Positions 1 to 8,405 of a stretch of 51,129 bases of DNA are shown here, in pieces. A program made the position numbers and the translations under genes. The stretch spans positions 1 to 51,129 of the forward strand of contig PMTR01000080.1 of assembly GCA_003167255.1 (NCBI GenBank), read 5' to 3'. The notes beneath the pieces were generated by a model that was given only the letters and a program-made list of their open reading frames with translations, did no database searches and was not told the DNA's origin. Within the stretch, counting starts at the first letter, position 1, and each line of letters starts with the position of its first letter. Source of the DNA: Bryobacterales bacterium (GTDB taxonomy: Bacteria > Acidobacteriota > Terriglobia > Bryobacterales > Bryobacteraceae).

Positions 1-78
1 GCGCCACGTCTGCCAGTCCGCCGATGGGAAACTATTTTTGCGCCGGCCCTTAGTACAGCGTTTCATAAATGCGGTGAC

Positions 79-183
79 GTATTGCGCGAAGATCGCTCCC
101 TTACGGTCGCGGCTCTGATCCGAGCCGCGCGCGTCAGCAAGCGCTCTTGGATACGTCAGCGAACTTCTGAAACCACGCACTTA
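79..183 (-). repeat. Interspersed repeat family A, copy 1
   Basis: About 105 bp that, read on the minus strand, matches 1868-1972 at roughly 90% by eye. The core is GAGCCGCGACCGTAAGGGAG. Shorter fragments of the same core occur at about 5276-5300 and 11264-11297. The two full copies are inverted relative to each other and flank the cytochrome c and outer-membrane genes. No ORF in it looks real. Nothing else is evident in bases 1-78. Confidence 0.85.
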
Positions 184-699
184 ATGGCTGAGTTCCGCCT
201 GTACCGCCGGGGAAAGCTTATCGGCGTGCGCCACCAGCGTTGTCAACTGCCAGCGCTCTGTGTCCGATAACGTGCTCCCAAATCCGGGCATGCCGGACAG
301 CCGAATGCCATGCGTCACCTTCCAGAAGGTTTCGCCTTCCGGATCGTCCGTCACCATGTCTTGCTTTTCGAGGAGTTGCGGCGGATCCGGAAACATCCCT
401 TTCGAGATCAAAGTGGGGGGGTGCCCTGGAATGCCGTGGCAGAGCGCGCAGTCTTGTTTGAATATCCGCGCCCCGGCCAGCATGGTGTCGTCATTGAACG
501 GAAGCGGATTCTTCTGATCCGCCGCGTGCCCCAGGCTCGCGCGCAACGCCATGCCGGCGACCGTCTTTTCGAGCGGCAGCGGCGGCGCCGTGGTCTCCAT
601 CGAAACTCCCCCTGCCTTCACGAACAAGTAAGCGGCGCCGGCGAGAACCACCAGCGTTATGACGATACCGAGAACAAACCACTTCAAGTGTGACGACAT
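181..699 (-). CDS. Membrane-anchored c-type cytochrome
   Basis: A 172-residue monohaem cytochrome c. An N-terminal hydrophobic segment (residues about 7-28) acts as an uncleaved anchor or signal and places the haem domain outside the cytoplasmic membrane. The haem motif is CALCH (C84, C87, H88), and a downstream SGMPGFG segment can supply the axial methionine. The start is supported by AGGAG about 6 bases upstream of the ATG. It probably transfers electrons in a respiratory or dehydrogenase chain, but no partner oxidase or dehydrogenase lies beside it, so the partner is unknown. The stop codon lies at the edge of repeat A copy 1. Confidence 0.85.
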   Translation of the reverse strand: MSSHLKWFVLGIVITLVVLAGAAYLFVKAGGVSMETTAPPLPLEKTVAGMALRASLGHAADQKNPLPFNDDTMLAGARIFKQDCALCHGIPGHPPTLISKGMFPDPPQLLEKQDMVTDDPEGETFWKVTHGIRLSGMPGFGSTLSDTERWQLTTLVAHADKLSPAVQAELSH

Positions 700-853
700 T
701 CATCGCTCCTGGGCCAAGTGGGCAGCGGGCTAGGGAAATCCGAGTACGGCGCTCCTTGCCGCTCTTGCGTGCCGCATCCTGTGCACTCTTAGTTTACGCG
801 ACGGGCAAACCAAATGGAGGGCGCGCGCGCATTGGCGGCCCCAAATTGCCGTA

Positions 854-1648
854 CTAAAACTTATACCCGAAGCCCAGGCGGAGCACCGGATAAAACTTGA
901 ACGGCCCCAGGCTGTTGTTGATCTTGGTTTGTTCCAATTGGATGTTGTTCTGCACCGCGGCATTGGCGCCGATCGGCAAACATCCGCTGATCGGATCGTT
1001 GGGGCACGTGCTGCCGGTCAGATTCAACTTGGCGTTGGCGGAGCCCTGGTAGACTACGCCAAGATCGAAATTGACCGTGAAATGCCGCACGCTGCGAGGG
1101 AGCAGGTTGCCGAACCCGATGAGCAGCTCGGGCGCGACTTTTCGGGAGGTGATGGATGCCGTGCCGCTGACCGAGCCGACGTTCGCGCTGTAGTAAGTGA
1201 CGCCGTTGAGCGTGAAGGTCTGGCCTCCCGAAACCGAGGCGCTCGCGGTCCCCTGGTTGCCATCGTAAACCATCACGCCGGGACTGATGTGGAAGCCCCC
1301 GGCGATGTACTGGTCATAGAGCACTTCGGCGGATTCCAACCGCAGTGTGCCATTGTAAGCGATGTTGTCGCTGGTTATGCTGCCGCTGTACCTGAAATAG
1401 TTGACACCAAACCGCACGTTCGAACGGCGCGTCACGGCGGTGGCGGCCTGAATGCCCGCGCCCAGCGATCCGGCGCTGACCTGGATGCCGAATCGGGGCA
1501 ACCCTTGACCGGCGGCGGGGCTTGGGCTGGGACTGCCGGCGGAGGTGTCGGTAGCGCCTTGGGAAGTATCCTGGCCGAAGCACAAAGCAGGCAACAGCCC
1601 AGCGACACAAACCGCCAACGAGGCGGCCAATGCGGATCGTTTTAGCAT
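854..1648 (-). CDS. Predicted outer-membrane beta-barrel protein
   Basis: About 264 residues. From the chosen start (MLKRSALA) there is a clear Sec signal peptide with a basic n-region, a hydrophobic core and a likely cleavage after CFGQ. A Ser/Pro-rich stretch follows, then alternating polar/hydrophobic segments rich in Gly, Asn and Tyr, ending in the aromatic terminus FGYKF. A C-terminal aromatic residue is typical of barrel proteins inserted by BamA. A GTG start 30 bases upstream (position 1678) is also open, but it would put a charged extension before the signal peptide. No specific function is recognised; a porin or surface-structural role is inferred. Confidence 0.65.
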   Translation of the reverse strand: MLKRSALAASLAVCVAGLLPALCFGQDTSQGATDTSAGSPSPSPAAGQGLPRFGIQVSAGSLGAGIQAATAVTRRSNVRFGVNYFRYSGSITSDNIAYNGTLRLESAEVLYDQYIAGGFHISPGVMVYDGNQGTASASVSGGQTFTLNGVTYYSANVGSVSGTASITSRKVAPELLIGFGNLLPRSVRHFTVNFDLGVVYQGSANAKLNLTGSTCPNDPISGCLPIGANAAVQNNIQLEQTKINNSLGPFKFYPVLRLGFGYKF

Positions 1649-1867
1649 AGTGTTAACCGGAGTTTTCCTTTTGACCACCGGGTCCTATTCAGTCAGTATT
1701 TCCGTTTTGGCATCCCGGCCAACATCGATTGTACATCCAACCGGCCGTTTCGGACCTGCGTTTCTCGCCGGGCAGGTCCAGGCAATCGATGGCGGTCTTA
1801 TCGCTATTACTCCCGCCACAACAAGAATTTTGTTTTCGTACAAGCCGCAGCAGAACTCTGCGGCGGG

Positions 1868-1972
1868 TAAGTACGTGGTTTCAGAAGTTCGCTCACGTAT
1901 CGCCAGATCGCTTGCTAACGCGCGCGGCTCCGATCCGAGCCGCGACCGTGAGGGAGCGATCTTCGCAATACG
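1868..1972 (+). repeat. Interspersed repeat family A, copy 2
   Basis: Second full copy of the ~105-bp repeat, inverted relative to 79-183. It occupies most of the gene-free stretch 1679-2047 between the outer-membrane protein and the histidine kinase. The remaining ~190 bp of that gap (1679-1867) shows no gene and presumably carries the promoter of the outer-membrane gene. Confidence 0.85.
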
Positions 1973-2047
1973 AGAGTGCATTATTGAAACGGCTTAAGCG
2001 AACAGCACTGCGGGTTAACCACCGGCGCGCGCCACTATACTAAGACT

Positions 2048-3907
2048 GTGGAACAGCGACGCTGGCGAAGGACAGCATCGTACGCCGGGCTCCTGGCGGC
2101 GGCCTTCATTGTAGGCGTGCTGGGCAGTTGGAAATTCGGCACGCAGATGGATAATTCCGCCTACGATCACATGTTCCGCCTCTACCAGCCCAAATCCTGG
2201 CAACCGCAATCCGCCATCCTCGCCGTCGATGAAGCCACCCTCGCCGGGATCGGCGGCATGCGCCGCATTCGCCGTCCGCTGGCTGACGGATTGCTCCTGG
2301 TGACGGCTGCCCACCCGAAGGCCGTCGCAGTCGACGTCATCCTCACCGACCAGGGAGACGACCCGAAGGAAGACCTGGACCTCGCCAACGCCTTCTGCCA
2401 GACACCCAACCTGGTGCTTTCTGCGCTGCTGATGGACAAGCCCGTCCAGTGGGAAGATCCCAAACCCGAGTTCAAACGCTGTGCCGCCAAGATCGGCCAC
2501 GTCCACGCCGAGCCCGACGATTACGACTCCATCACCCGCTCCATTTCACTCGAAAAGATCGCCGGACACGACCGCCGCTGGGCCCTGGCGTTGGAAGCTT
2601 TCGCCCTCAGCCGCGGCGCCCCCATCATGGAAACCCAGAGCGATCTCCAGGTGGGCGACACGGTGATTCCCACCCGCCGGACGGATGACGGCAGGCTCAT
2701 GCGGGTCCGCTACATGCCGCCCGGCATGAGCATTCCCAAGGTGTCGCTGGCGCGCCTGCTGGAGAATCCCACGCTGGCGTCGCAATTCACCGGCAAGGCC
2801 GTCTTCGTGGGCGTCACCGCCGACACCGAAGTGCGCGACCGCCTCTTCACCCCGTACGCCTTCGGCCAGAGCACTACCGGAATCGAAATCAACGCCGCCG
2901 CGTTCGAAACCATGGCGCAGTCTCTCTTCATTACGGATGCAGGCGAGCAGTGGGTGCTGTTGATCAGCCTCGGCCTGGTAGTGGCCGCGGGCCTCTCTTT
3001 CCGCTACCTGCCCGGCTGGTGGGCTTATGCCGGCGGCGCGGCGGTAGTAGCGGCTTCCATGATTGCGCCTTATCTTTTCTTCATCCACCAAAGCGTGTTA
3101 TCGTTCTCGACACCCGTATCGGCCGCCGTGATCTCGACCCTCGCCGCCGCCGGCTACTATCACCTGGTGGTGCGGCGCGATTGGCACATCGAGCAATCCG
3201 CGCGCCAGCGCTACCAGCAGGCCATGCACTTCGTCACCCACGAAATGCGCACGCCGCTTTCGGCCATCCAGGGATCGAGCGAGTTGATTTCGAAATACTC
3301 CCTCACCGAAGAAAAACGCAAACAGGTGGCCGACCTCATCAACTCCGAATCCAAACGCCTCGCCCGCATGGTGGAAGTCTTCCTCCACGTCGAGCGCCTC
3401 ACCGCCGGGCAAATGGAACTGAAGCGCGAGCCCATTCCGGCCGGGCCCCTGATCGATGTCTGCGTCACGCGCGTGCGTCCCGTGGCGGAGCGCAAACGCA
3501 TCGCCATCTCCGTCGCTCCCGCGCCCGAAGAATTACAATTCAATGGCGACCGCGAGCTCATCGAGTATGCCTGTTACAATTTACTCACCAACGCTGTGAA
3601 ATACTCTCCCCAGCGTACCGAGGTCACGGTGGCTGTGTCGAAAGACCAGGGCTTTGTGCGGATCGCCGTGCGGGACCAGGGCATCGGCATGGACCCGAAA
3701 GAAGTCAAACAGATCTTTCAAAAGTTTTACCGCACCAAAAAAGCGGAAGAATCCGGAGAAGCGGGCACCGGAATCGGGCTTTCCATCGTCCAACAGATCG
3801 TAGAACAGCACGGCGGACAAATCGAAGTAATCAGCCAGCCCGGCGCTGGTTCCTGCTTTACCCTGGTGCTGCCGGCGGCCGTGCCCACGGCGGCGGAACG
3901 AAACTGA
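2048..3907 (+). CDS. CHASE2-domain sensor histidine kinase
   Basis: A 619-residue membrane sensor starting at GTG. Domain order: an N-terminal TM (about 11-27), an extracytoplasmic CHASE2 domain (about 30-280), three closely spaced TM helices (about 300-375), a HisKA dimerisation domain with the phosphoacceptor in VTHEMRTPLS (H398), and a HATPase_c domain with N-box NLLTNAVKYS, G1 box DQGIGMD and G2 box GTGIGLS. CHASE2 is a known extracellular sensing domain whose ligands are mostly undefined. The stop is directly abutted by the start of the sigma-54 regulator (TGAATG), so the two are translationally coupled and form a cognate pair. The signal sensed cannot be read from the sequence. Confidence 0.93.
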   Translation: MEQRRWRRTASYAGLLAAAFIVGVLGSWKFGTQMDNSAYDHMFRLYQPKSWQPQSAILAVDEATLAGIGGMRRIRRPLADGLLLVTAAHPKAVAVDVILTDQGDDPKEDLDLANAFCQTPNLVLSALLMDKPVQWEDPKPEFKRCAAKIGHVHAEPDDYDSITRSISLEKIAGHDRRWALALEAFALSRGAPIMETQSDLQVGDTVIPTRRTDDGRLMRVRYMPPGMSIPKVSLARLLENPTLASQFTGKAVFVGVTADTEVRDRLFTPYAFGQSTTGIEINAAAFETMAQSLFITDAGEQWVLLISLGLVVAAGLSFRYLPGWWAYAGGAAVVAASMIAPYLFFIHQSVLSFSTPVSAAVISTLAAAGYYHLVVRRDWHIEQSARQRYQQAMHFVTHEMRTPLSAIQGSSELISKYSLTEEKRKQVADLINSESKRLARMVEVFLHVERLTAGQMELKREPIPAGPLIDVCVTRVRPVAERKRIAISVAPAPEELQFNGDRELIEYACYNLLTNAVKYSPQRTEVTVAVSKDQGFVRIAVRDQGIGMDPKEVKQIFQKFYRTKKAEESGEAGTGIGLSIVQQIVEQHGGQIEVISQPGAGSCFTLVLPAAVPTAAERN

Positions 3908-5218
3908 ATGCCGAAAATACTACTAGTCGAAGACGATCCCGCGCTCCAGTTCACCATCCAGACGGCTTTGGAAGCCAACGGCTATTCCGTGGATGCCGTC
4001 TCCACCACCGGCGACGCCATCGAGCGCCTTGCCGGTCAGGCTTACCCCATCGTAGTCACCGATATCTACATCGACGAACGCACCGGCCTCGACGTGCTGG
4101 ATGCCGCCAAGCGCAAAGATGCCCTCTGCTGCGTGATTTTGATGACTGGCCGCGGAACCATTGAAACCGTCATGGCCGCCACGCGCGGCGGGGCCTTCGA
4201 CTACATCGCCAAGCCATTTGAACTGGATGTGCTGCTGGACGCAATCAGCAGGGCCGAAGATGCGCGTAACCAGGACGAAGATGAATCTGCAGAAGAGGAA
4301 CCGCTCGAAACCGAGATGATCGGCACTTCGGCAGCCATGGTGGAAGTGTACAAGACCGTGTCTAAGACCGCTTCTACTGACGCGACCGTCATCATCGAAG
4401 GCGAGACCGGCACCGGCAAGGACCTGGTGGCGCGCATGATCCACCGCTTCAGCCGCCGCAAGGATCAGCCCTTCGTGCCGGTGGATTGCGGCTCCATCGC
4501 GCCCTCGCTGCTCGAAAGCGAATTGTTCGGCGCCATGCGCGGCGCTTTTACCGGCGCCGACCGCGACCGCATCGGCGTGTTCGAAGCGGCCAACCGCGGG
4601 ACCGTCTTCCTCGACGAAATCGGCGATATCGAACAGAATTTCCAATTGGCGCTGCTGCGTTTCCTGGAAAGCCACGAGATCCGCCCGGTGGGCGCTTCCC
4701 GCTCCAAAACCGTGGATGTGCGCGTGCTGGCCGCCACCAACCGCGACCTGCAGCGGATGGTGAATGAAAGCAAGTTCCGCGAGGACCTCTGGCATCGTCT
4801 CAACGTCGTGCGCATCGTCATGCCGCCCTTGAGAGAACGCCGCAGTGACATTCTCCTGCTAAGCCAACACTTCGTCAGGAAATACAACCAGCGCTATCAC
4901 CGCGACGTGAAACTGATGGACTCCGGCGCCGAAGAACTACAGGACCAGACCTGGCCCGGCAACGTCCGGCAGTTGCAGCACGTGATCGAGCGGATGGTCA
5001 TTCTGGCCGACCGCATCGACCAGGACGCCGTCGATGATGCGCTCACGGTCATGGAATCGCGCGAAAAGCCGGCCGAGACCCTGGCGGACGCCGAAGGGGA
5101 ACAGATCCGCAAGATGCTGGTTGCGATGGGCGGCAACAAAAGCAAGACCGCAAAGAAATTGGGGATCGAACGCAAGACCCTCTACCGCAAGCTCGAGCGC
5201 ATGAAGCCGCAAGCGTAG
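3908..5218 (+). CDS. NtrC-family sigma-54-dependent response regulator
   Basis: 436 residues. The receiver domain (1-115) has the acidic pocket EDD (8-10), phosphoacceptor D52 (VVTDIYID) and K102 (AKPF). The AAA+ domain (about 137-360) has Walker A GETGTGKD (165-172), the sigma-54 contact loop GAFTGA (212-217) and Walker B FLDEIGD. A Fis-type HTH lies at the C terminus (KTAKKLGIERKTLYRKL). When phosphorylated by the upstream kinase it should activate sigma-54 promoters as an oligomer. No convincing -24/-12 promoter was found in the window, so its targets are probably elsewhere. The loop preceding GAFTGA reads FGAMR rather than the more usual FGHEK. Confidence 0.95.
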   Translation: MPKILLVEDDPALQFTIQTALEANGYSVDAVSTTGDAIERLAGQAYPIVVTDIYIDERTGLDVLDAAKRKDALCCVILMTGRGTIETVMAATRGGAFDYIAKPFELDVLLDAISRAEDARNQDEDESAEEEPLETEMIGTSAAMVEVYKTVSKTASTDATVIIEGETGTGKDLVARMIHRFSRRKDQPFVPVDCGSIAPSLLESELFGAMRGAFTGADRDRIGVFEAANRGTVFLDEIGDIEQNFQLALLRFLESHEIRPVGASRSKTVDVRVLAATNRDLQRMVNESKFREDLWHRLNVVRIVMPPLRERRSDILLLSQHFVRKYNQRYHRDVKLMDSGAEELQDQTWPGNVRQLQHVIERMVILADRIDQDAVDDALTVMESREKPAETLADAEGEQIRKMLVAMGGNKSKTAKKLGIERKTLYRKLERMKPQA

Positions 5219-5275
5219 CTTTCTGACCGCCTGATATGGCGCTCTTGCGGAACGCCCTGCTCTCACCCGCGAACG

Positions 5276-5412
5276 CCTCCGCACCGAGCCGCGACCGTCA
5301 GAAGCTGTGAAAGAGTCCTGCCCCACAACCTATGCCGAACCTCACCGTTACGAAAACTAAGTGACATTGCGCACCCATGCGTGCCGCGTCGACACTCTTG
5401 TCGACGCCAGGC
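5276..5412. repeat. Fragments of repeat families A and D
   Basis: The 200-bp gap after the response regulator holds a short family-A core (about 5276-5300, GAGCCGCGACCGTCAGAAG) and, at 5361-5412, a half-element matching the left arm of the family-D palindrome at 14488-14612 (GTGCCGCGTCGACACTCTTG against GTGCCGCGTCGGCACTCTTG). No gene is visible between them. Confidence 0.65.
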
Positions 5413-5419
5413 TCACACC

Positions 5420-5719
5420 TCACGGCCGCCCGTCCTTCCAGTTCCACCACTTCAACATCTCCGGGTGAGGCTTCGGTTCCGAGGCGAAATAGACGGCGCA
5501 CCGGAATACATACAGCACGCACCGGTCCACGTGCCGGCCGGTCTCCCGGCAAAGTTCCGAATAGAGAGCCTCGGGACTTCGCCCTCTCAACCCGGCCACT
5601 TCTTGCACCCCGAGCAAGTAGAGATCGGAGGCGATGGACGGCCCCACTCCGGGAATGCGTGCGAGATCGGCGACTGCCCTCTTCTTTCCAGTCAGAGTGG
5701 CTGCTCTCATTCCGACCAC
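5420..5719 (-). CDS. Cdd1-like helix-hairpin-helix protein
   Basis: 99 residues. An HhH-type motif IPGVGPSIASDLYLLGV (about 22-38) is followed by an Arg- and Cys-containing segment, DRCVLYVFRCAVYFAS. This arrangement matches the family annotated as pathogenicity locus Cdd1 (from memory). HhH motifs usually bind DNA backbone, but no enzymatic role is established. The C terminus is Trp/Lys rich (WWNWKDG). The start at 5719 overlaps the end of the VOC gene at 5707 by 13 bases, so the two are co-transcribed. Function remains unknown beyond likely nucleic-acid binding. Confidence 0.75.
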   Translation of the reverse strand: MVGMRAATLTGKKRAVADLARIPGVGPSIASDLYLLGVQEVAGLRGRSPEALYSELCRETGRHVDRCVLYVFRCAVYFASEPKPHPEMLKWWNWKDGRP

Positions 5720-6087
5720 ACCGCCAGCTCGTTCCCGCTCGGATCGGTGAAGTGAAACCGCCGCCCGCCAGGAAACGAGAAAGTCTCTTTGACGATCGCG
5801 CCTCCCGATGCCCGTACCGCGGCCTCTATCGCGGCTAAATCAGCCGCGTAGATCACAACCAGCGGTCCGCCGCGAGTCACCCCATCGGTTTTCGCAAACC
5901 CTCCCGAGAGCCGGCCGTCTTCAAAGCTGGTATAGTCCGGGCCGTAATCGGTGAACTTCCAGCCGAAGACCCCGGCATAGAAGGCCTTCGTACGGGCGAC
6001 GTCGGCCGCCGGGAATTCAATGTAGTCGATGCGTCGATCGTTCATTTTTGTTTCCATGATCTGAGTATGCCGCATGCCTCCTGACAC
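5707..6087 (-). CDS. VOC-family (glyoxalase/bleomycin-resistance fold) protein
   Basis: 126 residues at most; the start may be the internal MNDRRIDY, which follows a short leader. It shows the paired beta-alpha-beta-beta-beta modules of the vicinal-oxygen-chelate fold: IDYIEFPAADVARTKAFYAGVFGW at the N terminus (split here as IDYIEFPAADVARTK and AFYAGVFGW) and FTDPSGNELAVW near the C terminus, the usual signature of stand-alone VOC proteins. The metal ligands of true glyoxalases are not clearly complete, so the substrate cannot be assigned. It is the first gene of a two-gene minus-strand unit with the Cdd1-like protein. Confidence 0.82.
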   Translation of the reverse strand: MSGGMRHTQIMETKMNDRRIDYIEFPAADVARTKAFYAGVFGWKFTDYGPDYTSFEDGRLSGGFAKTDGVTRGGPLVVIYAADLAAIEAAVRASGGAIVKETFSFPGGRRFHFTDPSGNELAVWSE

Positions 6088-6183
6088 CGTTATGTCAGGA
6101 GGCTCAACGTATTACTATTCCCTGTTTTCTTAGCGGGCCGCGACGATTCTTCCGCGACCCAAGTCCGAAGGACGCAAGAGCAT

Positions 6184-6362
6184 AGCCCAGTGCGTCAGCA
6201 CTGGGAACCGCGCGCAGGACGCGTTAGCCCCGGAACGGGGCGTAAGAATCCGGGCTCAGGTGCATCTTTCGCCCCGTTCCGGGGCTGGTTTAATTGGCGA
6301 CCCGGACCCAGGGCTCTGCGCCCTGGGCTAAGATCTTTCGCCCTGACGGGCTCTGAGCGGAG
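6184..6362. repeat. REP-like palindrome cluster (family J)
   Basis: A run of short palindromes: CCCAGTGCGTCAGCACTGGG, then CCCCGGAACGGGG, a second GCCCCGTTCCGGGGC copy, and CCCAGGGCTCTGCGCCCTGGG. Such strings resemble REP elements mobilised in trans by RAYT (TnpA-REP) transposases, but no RAYT gene is present here. The cluster fills most of the gap 6088-6479 upstream of the WYL regulator. The rest of that gap shows no gene. Confidence 0.7.
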
Positions 6363-6479
6363 TATGCTGTTTGCGGCTTGCCGCAATGGTGGGCATCCTT
6401 GCGCATCCTTGCCTGTCGTGCCAGGCGACGCTGGCCGGGCGCCATCGCATCCTGCCGCGGCGCGCGTTACGCTGGCAAT

Positions 6480-7199
6480 ATGCGCCGCGCCGGCCGCCTG
6501 TTCCAGATCGTGCAGTACCTGCGCTCCCGCCGCCTCACCACCGCCGCGCAGCTTGCCGGCTGGTTGCAGGTCTCCGAGCGCACGGTGTACCGCGACATCC
6601 AGGACCTTTCCCTTTCCGGCGTTCCCGTCCAAGGGGAAGCCGGCATCGGCTACCGGCTGAGCACCGGCTTCGACCTCACACCCATCATGTTCACGACCGA
6701 TGAAGTCGAAGCCCTCGTAGCCGGAGCGCGTATTATCGAGGCCTGGGGAGGCCCCGCCCTGGGCGGCCACGCGCGCACCGCGCTCTCGAAAATCGCCCTG
6801 GTGCTTCCCAAGACCCGCCGCGAAGAGATCGACCGCGCCCGCCTGTTCGCCGTCGATTTTCACATCCCGCAAGGCGCGGCCGCCGGCCTGGACACGGTGC
6901 GGCAGGCGATTGTCGAACACCGCAAGCTCCAGATCGAGTACAGCGACTCCGCCAGCCGGGTATCCATGCGGGTGGTGCATCCCCTGGCGCTCTACTTTTG
7001 GGGCACGACCTGGTCTTTGGCGGCGTGGTGCGAATCCCGCAAGGACTTCCGGAATTTCCGGCTCGACCGCATCCGAAAGCTGGAGATCGGCGTCACGAAG
7101 TTCGAGGAACTCCCCGGCCGCACCCTCGAAGACTTTCTCAAGAAAGTGAACGCCGAAAGCCACACGAATTCCGCCACCTCCCAGATGGGACGGGCGTAA
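6480..7199 (+). CDS. YafY/DeoR-like transcriptional regulator with WYL domain
   Basis: 239 residues from the ATG at 6480 (MRRAGRLFQIVQYLRSRR), the canonical N terminus of this family. A longer open frame to 6378 exists but runs into the repeat cluster. An HTH_11 winged helix (about 5-60; LAGWLQVSERTVYRDIQDL) is followed by a linker and a WYL domain (about 140-215) with IEYSDSASR, HPLALYFWGTTWSLAAWC and FRNFRLDRI. WYL domains bind nucleotide or other small ligands, and the proteins often act as repressors. No obviously controlled neighbour is present. Confidence 0.9.
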   Translation: MRRAGRLFQIVQYLRSRRLTTAAQLAGWLQVSERTVYRDIQDLSLSGVPVQGEAGIGYRLSTGFDLTPIMFTTDEVEALVAGARIIEAWGGPALGGHARTALSKIALVLPKTRREEIDRARLFAVDFHIPQGAAAGLDTVRQAIVEHRKLQIEYSDSASRVSMRVVHPLALYFWGTTWSLAAWCESRKDFRNFRLDRIRKLEIGVTKFEELPGRTLEDFLKKVNAESHTNSATSQMGRA

Positions 7200-7504
7200 T
7201 ACGGTCAACTGACGTGACAGGGACATATCAGGATGAATCGAGAAGAAGACGGTTATAGGTCGGCTAATCAGCAGATTGAGTGGTACCTTGGTTGGGGCGT
7301 CACCTCTCCGCGGCAGGCGGAATTTACATAGGATCGGATTATCGGAAGCGGAGCAGCAAAGCTGTGTTCGCAGCGGCTCGTAGGGCAGAACAGGGAACAT
7401 GGTCATCCGAACCCAGAAAACCCTCGGCTTTCCCTTTTTGCGCACGACGGACGAGGTACACTGTAACGGACATGGGGACGGGCCGCAGGGAAACGCACGC
7501 TTCG
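7200..7504. other. Gene-free stretch
   Basis: About 305 bases between the WYL regulator and the convergent zinc-ribbon membrane protein. I see no convincing coding frame, RNA gene or long palindrome. It must contain the 3' ends of both transcripts. Confidence 0.5.
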
Positions 7505-7855
7505 CTAGCGGAGTAGAAGTTTTATGGTTCCACCCAAGGCCGCTATCAAGAAACCCCACTTAATGAGAGCCTGCTGCTTACTCAGGGCTCCAAAGCCGAA
7601 GATTGCTATGCCTATTGCTGCAACCCCGTAGCATAAGCTGCCCAGGCCGAACCCCGTCTTTTGGATTTCTTCGATCGTAGCTGTAATCGCAGCGCACAAG
7701 AAAAGACCAGCTACGACGAGGGCAACTACGATTGCTTCCTTTCGCCTAGCCTGATTGAACGGGACAGCATCAGAATTTCCCTTGCAAATTGGACAGATAC
7801 CGTCATCACCGACCCAAACCCTGTGTTGGCACTTTGGGCACTCTTGGAGGGGCAT
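7505..7855 (-). CDS. Small zinc-ribbon membrane protein
   Basis: 116 residues. The N-terminal zinc ribbon is formed by CPKC (6-9) and CPIC (21-24). A short linker is followed by three predicted TM helices (about 41-60, 73-92 and 97-114), ending LLLR. Zinc-ribbon plus multi-TM proteins of this size are common and uncharacterised. The ribbon would be cytoplasmic if the first helix exits normally. It has no operon partner. Base composition looks more AT-rich than the neighbours, which may indicate transfer. Confidence 0.65.
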   Translation of the reverse strand: MPLQECPKCQHRVWVGDDGICPICKGNSDAVPFNQARRKEAIVVALVVAGLFLCAAITATIEEIQKTGFGLGSLCYGVAAIGIAIFGFGALSKQQALIKWGFLIAALGGTIKLLLR

Positions 7856-8405
7856 AGCAGCCTAATTTTATCACTCGTCGAGCAGTAGCGTCGAAATGGC
7901 GACGCATCGACGCCTCCCGTCACCCCCGCTTTGGGCTTTTTGGTAGACGATAAAGTATGATGCCGTCTAGCAGACGAGGCGCGCTGGCTGGGGCTCCGAA
8001 TTCCGCTTGCTTATGTCCGATAAAATCTGTTATCAGACGTGGGGCCGATCGCCACTGACGCAAGGCAGAGTTCGGGCGGCCGAAACGAAATGCCGGGCGC
8101 CTCTACAGGACTCCCGGCGGGCCGGAGACACCTCTTCAGCTCCCTGCGCACCTGGAAGATTACGTTAAGAACTGAAGCACGCATCACTCAACTTACGAGC
8201 CATCTGGTAGATCCTGGTAAACGCCGTCCGCATCATCAACGCAGCGCATCCCCCGCCACTCCTCACAACCTCAGCAAATTTATTTCTCCCTAATTCTTCA
8301 ATCACTTACGATTTTAAAACCCTGAACTCCGCACTCCCGCCTGCTACCCTGAAACCGGGATGGACCCTCACCCGGGCCCGTCCCATTTCCATTTAAGGAG
8401 CCTTT
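7856..8405. other. Gene-free intergenic region
   Basis: About 550 bases between divergent genes, AT-richer than average. I find no credible gene, tRNA or long inverted repeat. It ends with a good ribosome-binding site (TTTAAGGAGCC) for the gene at 8406. A small RNA or decayed gene cannot be excluded by eye. Confidence 0.5.

Noticed and set aside
2950-4164. Long open frame of 404 codons across the kinase and regulator genes
   Set aside because: It lies in another frame of two clear genes, is Arg/Pro/His rich as expected for high-GC shadows, and has no domain.
6184-6362. Structured RNA or riboswitch upstream of the WYL regulator
   Set aside because: The palindromes are short, independent and of the REP type; no known riboswitch core is seen.
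7856-8405. Small gene or tRNA in the 550-bp gap
   Set aside because: No cloverleaf or credible coding frame could be drawn by eye.
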